Assembly (NCBI GenBank): GCA_041694155.1
Contig: JASMTS010000005.1
Span: 1-42,421, forward strand
Length of the DNA stretch: 42,421 bases
Source: JAAZVM01 sp041694155
GTDB lineage: Bacteria; Patescibacteriota; Gracilibacteria; BD1-5; UBA6164
Reading direction: 5' to 3'
Shown: positions 27,013 to 37,412 of the stretch, piece after piece
Layout: each line of letters starts with the position of its first letter
Numbering within the stretch: the stretch's first letter is position 1
Program-made: the position numbers and the translations under genes
Notes under the pieces: model-generated
The model's database searches: none
What the model was told of the DNA's origin: nothing
What the model saw: only the letters and a program-made list of their open reading frames with translations

Positions 27013-28530
27013 ATGACAGAAACTAATGAAAATAATAAAAAAGTAAATTATAAGAAATATATAATTATAATTTTTATAATTTTTATAATTTATTTTTGAT
27101 TATTACTTTGATCATCAAAAATGCAAATGTTATCAACCTTTCCGTGATACAAGATAGAAATTGAAAATTGATCAATGGATAAAATTATAAAATATGATTA
27201 TGAAGATATAAATATTGATGACTGATATTGAAATAACATAAATTGATTATATGTTGATTCATGACTAAAAAATACTAAAACTGTTTATTTTTTTCATTGA
27301 AATAGTTGACCAATTTATTATTTTTATAATTGGATAAATTATATAGCATGATTGTGATATAATGTTATTATCTATGATTACCCTTGATATTGATTATCTG
27401 AAGGTGTTCCATATAAAAATAATGTTATAAATTTTTCTAATAAGTTTTATGATTATATAAAAAAAGAAAAAAATATAAAAAATGAGGATTTAATTATTTG
27501 GTGATATAGTATATGAACTGCTGTATGAGTTGATTTTGCATCAAATCATGATTTTGATAAAATTATATTATTTTCTCCGCTTTCTTCTAGATATGATGCA
27601 TCAAGACATTATCTTTGATTTGCAGCTCAAAAACTATTTTTTATGAAGGATAGTTTTGATACATACAATACAGTAAAGAGCTTTAAAGAGGATGCCTTAG
27701 TTATTCATTGAAATGAAGATTGAATTATACCATTTTGGCATTGAAAAAAAGTTTTTGATAATTATATGGGTAATAAATATTTTATAGAAATAGATAATCA
27801 AGGTCATAATAATATTATTGAAAATAATTGAGAATATTTAAGTGTATTTATAAATGACTTTTTAAATTGAAATGACTTTTGAAAAGAGATATTATTAAAT
27901 AATGATTTAAAATCTGATATACAAGAAAGAATTGATTTAGAAAAGTTTTTATCTTCTGTTGATTTATATTCAGATGATTCAATACAAAAATTTGTAAATT
28001 CTAGTAAAAGTTTTGATGACAAATCATATATACCAGCTAATCTTGTTAATATAGAAGGGGAATTTATATATGATGCAAAATGATGAACACAAAAAGTAAG
28101 AAAAGAGGCAAATAAAAATTTACAAAGAATGGCTAGCCATTTTTATAGAGATTTTTGAGAAAAGATGGTTGTTGTTAGTGCTTATAGGAGTTATAACTAT
28201 CAAAAAGGTATAAAAGACAGATGATGTCCTGATAATCTTTGTGCAAAAGCTTGATATAGTGAACACCAAAGTTGATTAGCTGTTGATTTTTGGGAAGCTT
28301 CTACTAAATATGATTGGGATAACAATGAAAAACTACAAAAGTATTACACTTGGCTTAGTAAAAATGCTCATAAATATGGTTTTCACAATACTTATCAAAA
28401 AGGACTTGATATAGACTGATATGAAATAGAACCTTGGCATTGGAGATATTTATGACAAGAATTGGCTACTTATTTAAAAACTAGTGATTTAACATTTGCT
28501 GAATTTTATAATGATTTAGACAATAAATAG
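27013..28530 (+). CDS. Fusion of alpha/beta hydrolase with VanY-type D-Ala-D-Ala carboxypeptidase
   Basis: The product is 505 aa. One N-terminal transmembrane helix (KYIIIIFIIFIIYFGLLLG) anchors the protein. Residues ~65-285 form a BEM46-like alpha/beta hydrolase: VYFFHGNSGPI (oxyanion), DYPGYGLSEG, the nucleophile elbow WGYSIGTAVG near 162, and the late HGNEDGIIPF and GHNN with Asp and His. Residues ~340-500 form a VanY peptidase: VVVSAYRSYNYQKG, SEHQSGLAVDFWEAS (zinc His and Asp) and EPWHWRYLG (catalytic Glu and zinc His). Both halves keep their catalytic residues. VanY trims terminal D-Ala from peptidoglycan; the hydrolase substrate is unknown. It is last in the operon and ends with TAG and a terminator. 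Confidence 0.88.
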
Positions 28531-28541
28531 TTTGATTATTT

Positions 28542-28589
28542 AAAATACAAGTATATACTCGATATTGAGAGTTAATACTTGTATTTTTT
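28542..28589 (+). terminator. Terminator of the SplB-SDR-VanY operon
   Basis: AAAATACAAGTAT pairs with ATACTTGTATTTT around a ~20-base loop that itself holds a small ACTCxxxxxTGAGAGT hairpin, then T6. Confidence 0.75.
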
Positions 28590-28607
28590 ATAAATTAAAA
28601 ATTATTA

Positions 28608-29282
28608 ATGGCAAAAAGAAATAGAAATAAGTCTAATAATAATATTATTAAAACATGATTTCATAGAAAAAAGAAGACTAATAAATGAAAGTATATAGTA
28701 AGAGATGATTATGCTATAAAAGCTCAAAAAGCATGATTTAGAGCTAGAAGCATTTATAAGCTGCTTGAAATTCAAGAAAGGTTTGATTTGATAAAACCTG
28801 ATTATTCAGTTATAGATATTTGATGTGCTCCATGAAGTTTTTTGCAAGCTATTAGAAATATAGTTAGAGAAAAGACTATAATATGAGTAGATTTAAAAGA
28901 AGTTAAACCATTTTCTTATCCAAATGTTTCTACTATTAAATGAGATATATTTGATTATGATTATATTAGTTCTAGAGTTATTGAAATAATATGAAATGAT
29001 CAATTTGATCTTATTACTAGTGATATTGCACCAAATACAACATGAAGATTTGATGTTGATCAATATGCAAGTGTTGAATTAAATATAGCTATATGTGAAT
29101 TTAGTGATAGGTTTTTGAAAAAATGATGAAATATGCTTTTAAAAGTATTTAAATGAGAAGATTTTAACGATTTATCACAGCAAGTTAAAAAAAGATTTGA
29201 AAAAATGACAACATACAAACCTTTAGCTTGTAGGGACTCATCACACGAAGAATATATAATTTGTATAAATAAAAAAGACTAG
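28608..29282 (+). CDS. rlmE: 23S rRNA 2'-O-ribose methyltransferase RlmE (FtsJ/RrmJ)
   Basis: The product is 224 aa. It methylates U2552 of the 23S A-loop late in 50S assembly. A basic N-terminal tail (~30 residues) is followed by ARSIYKLLEIQERF, the SAM loop VIDIGCAPGSFLQA, GVDLKEVKP, LITSDIAPNTTGRFDVD and LLKVFKGEDF. The catalytic K-D-K-E tetrad reads as Lys51, Asp139, Lys179 and Glu214 (SHEEYI). The two glycines of GCAPGS are encoded by TGA. It is transcribed alone and ends with TAG inside a shared terminator. Confidence 0.95.
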
Positions 29283-29300
29283 AATTTTCTAGTCTTTTTT
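29271..29300. terminator. Bidirectional terminator between rlmE and the sortase operon
   Basis: A6-GACTAGAA and TTCTAGTC-T6 form a near-perfect palindrome. It contains the TAG stop of rlmE (29280-29282) and the TAG stop (29289-29291) of the opposing small gene, so two stop codons and two terminators share 30 bases. Confidence 0.85.
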
Positions 29301-29567
29301 AATATCAAGTTCTTTTGCTATTGATTCATTTATTTCTTTTTGTAGTACTATTTTCCTTAGCATTTCTTTTTTTCTCTTTTTTTCTTTTAGCTTTTGTTTC
29401 TCTTTATTATAAATATTAATAAAGGGGAATACATAAAAAGTTAGTATTATAATTAAAACTAATCAAATAACTAATATAATGATATCAATTATTGAATAAT
29501 CCATTAAATTTACTATTTTTGATAATATTTCAGAAGATGTAAGGTACTTATATTCAAATCAAAGCAT
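29289..29567 (-). CDS. Small single-TM protein co-transcribed with sortase
   Basis: The product is 92 aa. A hydrophilic N-terminus (~25 residues) precedes one transmembrane helix (IIDIIILVIGLVLIIILTFYVF, about residues 26-48), then a strongly charged Lys/Glu helix (KEKQKLKEKKRKKEMLRKI) that is likely a cytoplasmic coiled coil. No family is recognised. It follows the sortase gene by 18 bases on the same strand, so it may help position or regulate the sortase. The start is ATG at 29567 with no Shine-Dalgarno site. Confidence 0.65.
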
Positions 29568-29585
29568 TTTTTTAAATTATATCAA

Positions 29586-30509
29586 TTAATCTTTTTCCAC
29601 TAATTCTCATATTACAACTAATCTGTTTATTGTTGTTCATATAGGCCGACAAGTCATAAGTGTTATTTTTGTTTTGTTTGGATCTTGTTTTAAAATCGAA
29701 ACATCACCAGGTTTTATTACTTTTTTTTCTCTTATTTTGTATGTATATTTTTCTTGTCAGTAATAAGCTATTACCTCATCACCAAATACTAAATTATCTA
29801 ATTTTGCAAAAACATCATTATAATCTCATTTCATCCATGGAAGATTTGAAGAATGACCAAAAATAAAACTATTTCACTCATTACCTGGTTTTGCACTACC
29901 AGGATATCTAATTATTCAATTTTCTAGCTCCTTCATAAATATATCATTTAACTCACTTTCTCAGCTTATTGTTCTATTTTTAACTTCAAGTAATGGTATA
30001 TTTTTTCATATTTTTGGAACAATTATTCTGTTTGAAAATGGAGTTATCTCAATGTCTATATTAATATCTTTTTCATCTAAATCTTTTTTGTATTTTTCTA
30101 TAGTTGATGCTTCAACTACTTCATCTTTATTTTCTTTTTTTTCTTCCGTTATTTGAGTTTTTATTTTTGAAGCTTCTACTGAGTTTAATATACCATTTCT
30201 TGTTTGTTCTGCTTGTTCTTTAAAAATAATACTTTTTGCTACTTGTACATATGCACTATAATTTGTTGTCACTAAAAGTACTCAAAATATAGCACTAGTT
30301 GTAGCTAAATATTTTATTATAAAAATCAATGTTTTAAATATATCAAATGACTTTTTTTCTTTGTTTATATTTTTTGTATCAACTATTATTTCATATTTGT
30401 AAATAATATTATCTTTATTCTCTTCTAAATCTTGTATTTTTAGGTTTAATTCATTTTCATATTCTTCAAATAAATCAAGATCTTTTAAAATATCATTATT
30501 TTTTCCCAT
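29586..30509 (-). CDS. Sortase-family transpeptidase
   Basis: The product is 307 aa. A long charged cytoplasmic N-terminus (~55 residues) is followed by a transmembrane helix (~58-80), a coiled linker and the extracellular sortase barrel. Catalytic residues are visible: His219 in NSFIFGHSSN, Cys287 in ITLMTCRPIGTT and Arg296 in NRLVVIGE. The TLxTC and the RLVV following it are diagnostic. Sortases cleave LPxTG-like signals and join proteins to the wall or to each other. No LPxTG-type tail is seen in this window, so its substrates are elsewhere or carry a different signal. The TLMTC...R block is closest to class D/C style; class is uncertain. Confidence 0.88.
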
Positions 30510-30670
30510 ATAGTATTTTTATTTTTTAATTTTGTTTTTGTTTTTGTAATTAAATTTTACTATATATTTTTTTTTATTGCAAAAAATTACATTATTTCTA
30601 AAAGAACTTGAATTATTTTTATTTTTATTTATATTTATAATAGTTTAGATTAAATTAGAACTCAAAAATT
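30510..30670. other. Divergent promoter region between sortase and Nudix genes
   Basis: The 161 bases are almost pure A/T. A TATAAT lies at 30636-30641, 30 bases upstream of the Nudix ATG. The nearest -35-like TTGAAT (30608-30613) is 22 bases away, which is too far for a normal promoter. No small gene is seen. Confidence 0.45.
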
Positions 30671-31123
30671 ATGGCAAAAAAATATGAAAAGAGTTCAGGG
30701 GGAATTGTATATCGTAAAAGGTGATGAAAAGTAGAAATTTTACTTTTAAAATGGCTTAACTCTAAAAACCAAGAAATATATGTTATTCCAAAATGACATA
30801 TTGAAAAATGAGAAGTAGCCAAAGATACTGCAATAAGAGAGATATCAGAAGAGGCTTGATTAGAACAAAATGATTTAGAGATAATCAAGTTTGTAACTAA
30901 ACTAAATTATACTTTTACTGCCGGTTATTTAGAAAATAACCCTGTAATTGATAAGGATGTATATTTATTTTTGGTTAAATATAATTGAAACAAAGATCCA
31001 GAAGTTCAAAAAGAAGAAAGATTTGTTTGATATTCATGGTTTACATTAAATGACTTGAAAAAGGTCAAAGTAATGTTTGATATATGATCTATAATATCAA
31101 GAAATAAAACATTTTTTATATAG
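30671..31123 (+). CDS. Nudix hydrolase
   Basis: The product is 150 aa. The Nudix box GX5EX7REUXEEXGU is complete: it starts at GHIEKGE (residues ~42-48) and ends REISEEAGL (~56-64). The opening KSSGGIVYRKRGGKVEILLL and the strand pattern resemble diadenosine polyphosphate (Ap4A) hydrolases and related house-cleaning enzymes that split nucleoside diphosphates linked to another moiety. The substrate cannot be set from the box. The following gene starts 13 bases downstream and is probably co-transcribed. Confidence 0.92.
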
Positions 31124-31136
31124 TTAAAAATTAATA

Positions 31137-31604
31137 ATGGAAATAAAAAATACTGATTGATTAATAAAAATTATATCTAACTCAAAAAATGAGATTAATT
31201 TTAATATTACTACTTCAGAAGTATATATTGATGACTTAAATGTTAATCATCCTTGAGAATTTGAAAAAGCTTGAATATTATTAGAAGTAAAAGAGTATAA
31301 CAATATACTTTTTTATAGTTTTTCTTTTGATTGAAAACATTTAGTTATTATTTCTAATGATAGTTTTGAGCTAAAAGAAGAGATACTAAGTTTTTTCTGA
31401 GATGTAGATGTTTTAATTATTACATGATCTAAGCAATCAGCTAAGATATTTGAAAATATAGAAGCTAGATTGGTTGTTCCTTATTGAGAATGAAAACATA
31501 CATTTTTATCAACTTTATGACAACACCCTGAGCCTGTATCTAGTTACAAAGTAAAATGAGAATTATCAGATAGTTCAAATGAATTTGTAAACTTAGAAGA
31601 ATAA
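31137..31604 (+). CDS. Degenerate metallo-beta-lactamase-fold-like protein
   Basis: The product is 155 aa. The order NHPGEFEKAGILLEV, LFYSFSFDGKHLVIISN, FFGDVDVLIITGSKQSAKIFENIEARLVVPYGE follows the second half of UPF0173-type MBL-fold hydrolases (GPGEYE-x-KGI ... DVLIIPVGG ... PKIVIPMHY). The zinc-binding HxHxDH motif is absent, and the final His is replaced. It is therefore probably a non-catalytic relative, common in CPR genomes under the name MBL-fold hydrolase. The function is unknown. It ends at the hairpin shared with the next gene. Confidence 0.55.
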
Positions 31605-31637
31605 AAAAGAAAAGCAATTTAATTGCTTTTCTTTTTT
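31603..31637. terminator. Bidirectional terminator between convergent genes
   Basis: A-run GAAAAGCAATT pairs with AATTGCTTTTC T-run around TT. It overlaps the stop codons on both sides (TAA 31602-31604 and, on minus, 31636-31638). Confidence 0.8.
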
Positions 31638-32181
31638 ATTCTTCTTCTTTTGGAATTACTGCTTCTATAGCTGCAAATGTAGCATCCTTTCAATCAGGTA
31701 CTATTATTGTTACTTTATCTCAAATATTAGCTTTGAAGTGAGTTACAGCAGCAGTTAATAAGTCATATGTCTTTCATTCACTTACTACTTGATATTTATC
31801 TTTTTCTTTTACCACCAATCATGTTTTATAAGTTCTTTCAATAGGTGCTATTTGTTTATATAGCATTTTTCAATTTTCTTTTATAGTTAGTTTTAGTTTG
31901 TCTCATTGTACCATTTTTGATTTAGATGAATAATTTACTGGTACAGGATATTTGTTTCCATCTGATCCTAGCATTTCTAATCATGTAAAAACTCATTCTA
32001 TAATTTTTGCATCTTGATCACTATATGAGTTAAGTCATTTTGTATCAAAGTTTGTATTTGTTTCTAAGTTGATATCATTTTCGTCAATTACATCTTTTAA
32101 AAGTTTTTTTGCACTTTTTATAGATTTTTCAGCAGAAGATATAAAATCTCTTATAGCAATAATAGTTTTTTTATTTTCCAT
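31636..32181 (-). CDS. Conserved hypothetical soluble protein
   Basis: The product is 181 aa, acidic, without signal peptide or membrane segment. The N-terminal ~35 residues look like an amphipathic helix (IRDFISSAEKSIKSAKKLLKDV). The rest has beta-rich patches (GVFTGLEMLGSDGNKYPVPV, GDKLKLTIKENGKMLYKQI, GDKVTIIVPDG) suggesting one or two small barrels. A similar layout occurs in widespread CPR proteins of unknown role. It lies 84 bases downstream of the prepilin peptidase on the same strand. I assign no function. Confidence 0.65.
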
Positions 32182-32265
32182 AGTTAATTTGTTTTTATTT
32201 TCTAATTTCTAAATCAATTTTATCAAAATTTTTAATTATTGTAAATTATTTTGACTTTACAATAA

Positions 32266-33285
32266 CTAAAAATGTACTTCTATAAACTTACTTATATATT
32301 CTATATAAAATATTGTTATAAAAAATCATATTCATAAGAATGGTCAAAAAGGTACTTGAGTATCTATTCTTGATTTTTTTGTTTTTATATATTTATTTAT
32401 TATTAATCATATTGATATAAAACTACCTACTATATAAGTAATCATTAATCATGCTATTGAAAAACTAGCTCATAATAACAGTCATATCATTATTCAAATT
32501 CTCAAATCTCATCATCACAAAGCTTTTCATCATGACAATACAATCTGTAAAAAGAAAAATATAAATATTCCTAAAGCTCATATTATTCAGCTAAGTAATG
32601 ATAAATCTTTTATTCAATATCATGTTAAATTTAAAAATGCTATAATTATTAATACTATAATACTTAATATTGCTAAATCATATTTTATTTTGAGTTCTTT
32701 AAGCATTATTAGATATAACAATCATAATATCATTATTGATATTGGAATAAAGCTTATATTATATATTAAGTTTAAAGTTTCATTACCATTATTAAATGTT
32801 GGTAATATATTAATAAACCAATCATTTACTAATAATCATAAAAATGCAGTAGATATTCAAGTTAGCATTATACCTTCATGTATCTCTAAAAATAAAATAT
32901 CATAAAAAATATATATAGTTGTTATAAATCATATAATTAACCAAAATATTAATTTTATTATTTCATTTAAATCAAATATTAATATTTGATTAATATCTAC
33001 CAAAAACATTGATATTAAAAGAAATAATAATCAATTAAATATTTCTAAAGCTGGATAAATTTTTGATATTTTTGTTTTACAATATCTGCATTTTCAAAAT
33101 GTAGATAACCATGAAAATATAGGTATCAAATCATAATATTTTAATTTAGAGTTACAATTATTACAGTGACTTCTTCATCATAGTATTCATTTTTCTCATG
33201 ACTTTAATCTGTGAATAATTACCGAGGCAAAACTTCAAAATAATAATCAATATACTAATATTATTGTATAAAAAAATAATTCCAT
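32266..33285 (-). CDS. Type IV prepilin peptidase (PilD/ComC family)
   Basis: The product is 339 aa, an inner-membrane aspartic protease with about eight TM helices. It opens FFYTIILVYGLLFGSFASVIIHRL, the family's first TM. The cytoplasmic zinc loop has two CxxC pairs, Cys41/Cys44 (RSHCNNC) and Cys66/Cys69 (KCRYC), present in bifunctional enzymes that also N-methylate pilins. The catalytic Asp pair is seen in the DILFLEIHEG region and in GGGDLRIGIMIGLLLG. It would cut prepilin leaders for type IV pili or a competence pilus. It fits the pilin-like protein at 1-1053. The protein is longer than usual (~250-290) because of an insertion between the two Asp sites. Confidence 0.92.
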
Positions 33286-33348
33286 TGTGTTTTTTAAATT
33301 ATAATTAAATACAGTATATCAAAATTATATTAATTAAAAGTTTAATTT

Positions 33349-33378
33349 TTGGACAATATATTTTTTTTGTGTTATTAT
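33349..33378 (+). promoter_or_regulatory. Candidate promoter of the peptidoglycan-binding protein
   Basis: TTGGAC (33349-33354), an 18-base spacer and TATTAT (33373-33378) lie 33 bases before ATG 33411, in the divergent spacer with the prepilin peptidase. Confidence 0.4.
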
Positions 33379-33410
33379 TTAACTATACTTTAATTATTTT
33401 ATAAAAAATT

Positions 33411-35516
33411 ATGTTATTTTTAAAACAATTTAGAATACTTTTTATTTCTTTTATAAAAAATAGTTTTGCACCAGAGGCACCTTCTGCTCCAGAACAAAAC
33501 AATCAAAATGAAGATCTTAGTTTTGAAGATTCTTTAAAACAAGCATTAGAAGATAATACTCTTGATTGAGAAGACTTAGCTCAACTAGAGGCTTTAAAAG
33601 AGCATTATAGTGAAGATAAATGAGAAGTATTTGCCGAAACAAAGGAAGGTTTACAATCTGTTATTACTGAAATGTTACAAGATGGTTATACTGTTAATAA
33701 CCAAAATGATTATGAGGCACTAAGAAATATTATGTCTATTGTTGATGGCTCATACAAAATACCAGATTATCAAGATATGATGTCAAAACTACCAGAAGAT
33801 AATAGAGAAAAATTTTCTTTTGTACTAAATGATAATAAAGATAGACTTTTAGTTTATGTTATGGAATGATATATTAATGGTGCAACTGTTAATACTGATG
33901 AATATTGATATATACAACTTTCAAACTGAGAATTTGATGATTCTACTTGGAATAGTGATTTCTTAACTTCATTTGATGATGATATTGATAATAATAATCA
34001 AGTCAGCATAGATGATACTGTTTCTAGGAAGTGGGAGCAACATGGAAGAGGTAGAAGATTAAATAAAACATCACTTTGAGAAACATTAGATCAAGAATCT
34101 GAAGAATTAGCTAAATCAGAATTAATAGATCTAATCACAAGCGAATGATATATAAAACCTTCTATAGAATGATTTGATACAGAGAGACCTCCTATACCTG
34201 AAAATATTGAAGATATGACCTTAGAAGAGCTAAATCAAGTTAAATCTAATATAGATAATTATAATATAATGAGGCAAAGTTACTTAGATTCAGCTGAAAA
34301 AAGAGAACTAATTTCTGATTTAAGTGACCTTGAAGTAAATAGTGATATTCCAGATTGATTTGAGTATGATTGAGAAGTTCCTGTAAAACCAGAAGATTTA
34401 TCTGGTATGACTAATGAAGATTTAGAATGATTAATTTCAAAAATACAAGACTATAATTCTACTTTAGAAAATTTTAGACAAGAACAAGAAGCTATTGCTG
34501 AAAGACAAAGACAAGAACAAGAAGAGCAAGAGAGACAAATAGAAGAACAAGAAGCAACTCAAGCTTTAAATAAGGCTAGAATGTTTTATGAAAGAGTTTG
34601 ATCTAATAATGATTCTATAACAGAGTTACAACAATTACTTTTAAATGCTAATGAAAGTTTACCAGAATATTGAGCTGACGGTGGTTTTTGAAAAGAAACT
34701 TTTGTTGCTATCAAATCTTTTCAACAAAAAAACTGATTAACAGTTGATTGAATGGCTTGAAATTCTACTTTAGAAGCTTTATGAGTAGAAAAATCTGTTA
34801 CTGAATTTTATACTTGAAAAAAAGAAGCCTCACAAGAAGAAATTAGAGAACCTGAAACAGAAGATAATCAAGAATCTGTAGAAGAAGATTCATTTATAGA
34901 TTGAGTAGGAGAAAGTATATCTGAATGATATAATAAAGTTAAAGAATGGATAGCTGAAATATTTAGAACTAATGAAGATATTAAAGAATTTACATGAGTA
35001 AATTGAAAAACAATAAATTTAGAATTTGATGAATCAGGTCCTTCAATACATGTTGATACACCATTTTTTGACTGAGTAAGTGATTTTCCTTTAACTGATT
35101 TACCATCAAATTTGGATTCTTTAGAGAGTGCTAAAGATTATGTTTTGTGAAATATTGAAGATATCAAAGAAGAATATAATAATCAATATTTAGATAATGC
35201 AATAAATATGGTTAGTAGTTGATTAGGTACTAACTATAATGTATGAAGCTTTGAGACAGAAGATGGAGAATTGCTAAATGTTAGATTAATGCAAGAAACT
35301 GATCATGAAGATAATTTTGAATGAGTATATGTTAATGTAGCTACAGCATTCTTTTGAGATGGTATAAGAGATCATGAAACTAGAGTTGATTTATTAGATA
35401 GTAATTGATGAGAAATTACTAGAGAACAGTTACAATCTGCTATAGAAGAATCTATATCTAAATATAAAGAATTAGAACAAAGACAAAAAGAAGAAGAAAA
35501 CGAAAATAATAATTAA
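33411..35516 (+). CDS. Large acidic protein with a peptidoglycan-binding (PG_binding_1) domain
   Basis: The product is 701 aa, very acidic. A weak N-terminal hydrophobic stretch (LFLKQFRILFISFIKNSFA) may be a signal or anchor. Two related ~60-residue units (RPPIPENIEDMTLEELNQV and VPVKPEDLSGMTNEDLEGL) form an internal repeat. A Glu/Gln/Arg coiled coil lies at ~360-385. At ~395-460 is a PG_binding_1 domain (LPEYGADGGFGKETFVAIK, SFQQKNGLTVDGMAGNSTL). The C-terminal ~150 residues look folded but are unrecognised. The protein is likely bound to its own wall or to that of another cell. It is a single-gene transcript. Confidence 0.8.
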
Positions 35517-35530
35517 TAAAATTAATAAAT

Positions 35531-35573
35531 AAAAAATAAAACCTAAGATATTAATCTTAGGTTTTATTTTTTT
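35531..35573. terminator. Bidirectional terminator between convergent genes
   Basis: AAATAAAACCTAAGAT pairs with ATCTTAGGTTTTATTT, flanked by A and T runs. It overlaps the stop (35564-35566) of the opposing membrane protein. Confidence 0.8.
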
Positions 35574-36727
35574 ACTTTTAAACTCAGGTTATTTTCTTCA
35601 TTATGTTTATCTTTTATTGCTTTTTTTGTTTTTTTAAAATACATTATTGTGTGTTCAAATAATATATATATTTCATATATATAAGGCATTTTATAATGTT
35701 TTGTATCTAATTTTCATATACCAAATGATATAGGAAATAGTATAGATAAAATAATTGATGAATATATTATATTAAATATATTTAATAATATTAGTATAGT
35801 TAATATTACAGTTATTGTTAATCAATTTTTTATATGTAAATGGTATTTAGATTTTATTTTGTTTATAAAAATCAAGTTAATAAAAGGTATATATATAAGG
35901 TTTTTGTTTATATTTATATCCTCCATTTTTTCAATTTCTTTTAACTCTTTTTCTTTATATTCTTTTTCTTTATTTATAATTAACTTTTTCGTATTTTCAA
36001 AATTATCAAAGTTTCATTTTAAATAATTGTATATATAAGTTATCAGTGTCTTTTGCAATATTATTTTTCAGCTAGGTAAAAAATAATAAGGTAAGTCAAA
36101 ACTAATAAGTTCATTTCTTGTGAAAAAATTTATTCATACAAATATTATAAATACTGTATATCATAAAATAAATAAACTTGTTAAATTGTTATATCAAAAT
36201 ATAAAAAACAAATATATTATTATTGATACAAATAAATTCAATTTTATTATATTTTTAATACTTTTATTTTCATACTTTGATCATATAGTATATCAAATAA
36301 ATGGTATATATGATAGTATAATAGATAACTTATCTTTTTCGTCATAATTTACTTCGTTTGTAACTTCTAGTTTTATGTTTTTGTTTGACTTTATGAAGCT
36401 TCAAATATTAAAAAATTCTCACTTTGATGATTTATATATTCATAATATTGATAATCAAATCAAGAATAGAAATATTATATTTGCTATTATAATGTTCAAT
36501 CAATATCATAATATTTCTATTTGATATAGTAATCAGTTACTAATAAATATTATATAGTTTATAGCAAATAATATATGTATAATAATTGATGATTTTACAT
36601 GATTTTTTACAAAATCATTATTTATATATTTATTGTCTTTATTTAGGAGTAATAGCCATGATATAAATACCATTAAATAAGCTGTAATAGCATTATTAAT
36701 TGTTTTTTGTTCTATATTTTGAAACAT
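35564..36727 (-). CDS. Multi-pass membrane protein, DUF4870-like segments
   Basis: The product is 387 aa with about eight transmembrane helices in two similar halves of four. LSIILSYIPFIGYTIGSKYENKSIKNIIKLNLFVSIIIYLFF contains the S-Y-I-P-F-I-G start followed by a helix typical of DUF4870/TIM44-like small membrane proteins (quoted here in pieces: ILSYIPFIGYTIG, NIIKLNLFVSII). The second half has NLIYIPFINLIFINKI in the equivalent place, suggesting an internal duplication. A charged Lys/Glu loop (KEKEYKEKELKEIEKME) separates them. No function is assigned. Confidence 0.7.
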
Positions 36728-36805
36728 TTTTGTATTTTTACTTTATATTTTTAAATTCTTCCTTATTATAACATATATATTTATTATTAACAAAATATCT
36801 TATAA

Positions 36806-37387
36806 ATGAATTTTAAAGAAGTAAAATTTTCAAAATCAATATGACTATGAACTACCGATTATTATTTTGATAATAACAAGGAAATAGTGTTTGTGTGAAG
36901 ATCTAATATGTGAAAATCTAGTTTAATGAATGCACTTTTTGAAAAAAAAGATCTTGTTAAAACATCTTCAAAACCTTGAAAAACTAGATTAGCTAATATA
37001 TTTGTTGTAGAAAATAAATATTTTTTTACAGATTTACCAGGTTATTGATTTGCAAAATTAGGAAAAGATTTAAAAGAAGAACTAGATTGACTTATATCTT
37101 GGTATTTAGAAGAAAGAAGAGAAAATATTAAAAAAGTAGTTTTATTAATTGATTCAAAGTTATGACCTCAAGAATCAGATATAGCAATGTATAAATATAT
37201 ACTAGAGTTAGAGTTACCTGTTTTAATCGTTTTATCAAAAATAGATAAATTATCTGTAAATGAATACAAAAAATCACTAAATTTTGCAAAACAAACATTT
37301 TTCTGACAAGATATAATAGGAGTATCTAGTACAAAAAATATATGAATAAAAGATCTCTCTAAAGAACTGAAGTCTTGTTTAAGATAA
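36806..37387 (+). CDS. engB: Ribosome biogenesis GTPase EngB (YsxC/YihA)
   Basis: The product is 193 aa, the standard EngB length. It assists 50S assembly. G1 GRSNMGKSSLMNAL, G2/switch SSKPGKTRLANIF, G3 FTDLPGYGFAK, G4 VLSKIDKL and G5 VSSTKNIG are all present, with the EngB-specific KPGKT and DLPGYG(F/Y)A. The G1 and G3 glycines are partly TGA codons. It heads an apparent operon with the AI-2E family transporter 25 bases downstream and the Cys/His-tailed small protein after that. Confidence 0.95.
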
Positions 37388-37412
37388 AATTATAATTTTT
37401 ATTAAATTTATT

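Noticed and set aside
31137..31604. Active metallo-beta-lactamase
   Set aside because: The HxHxDH zinc motif is missing and the protein is too short for the full fold.
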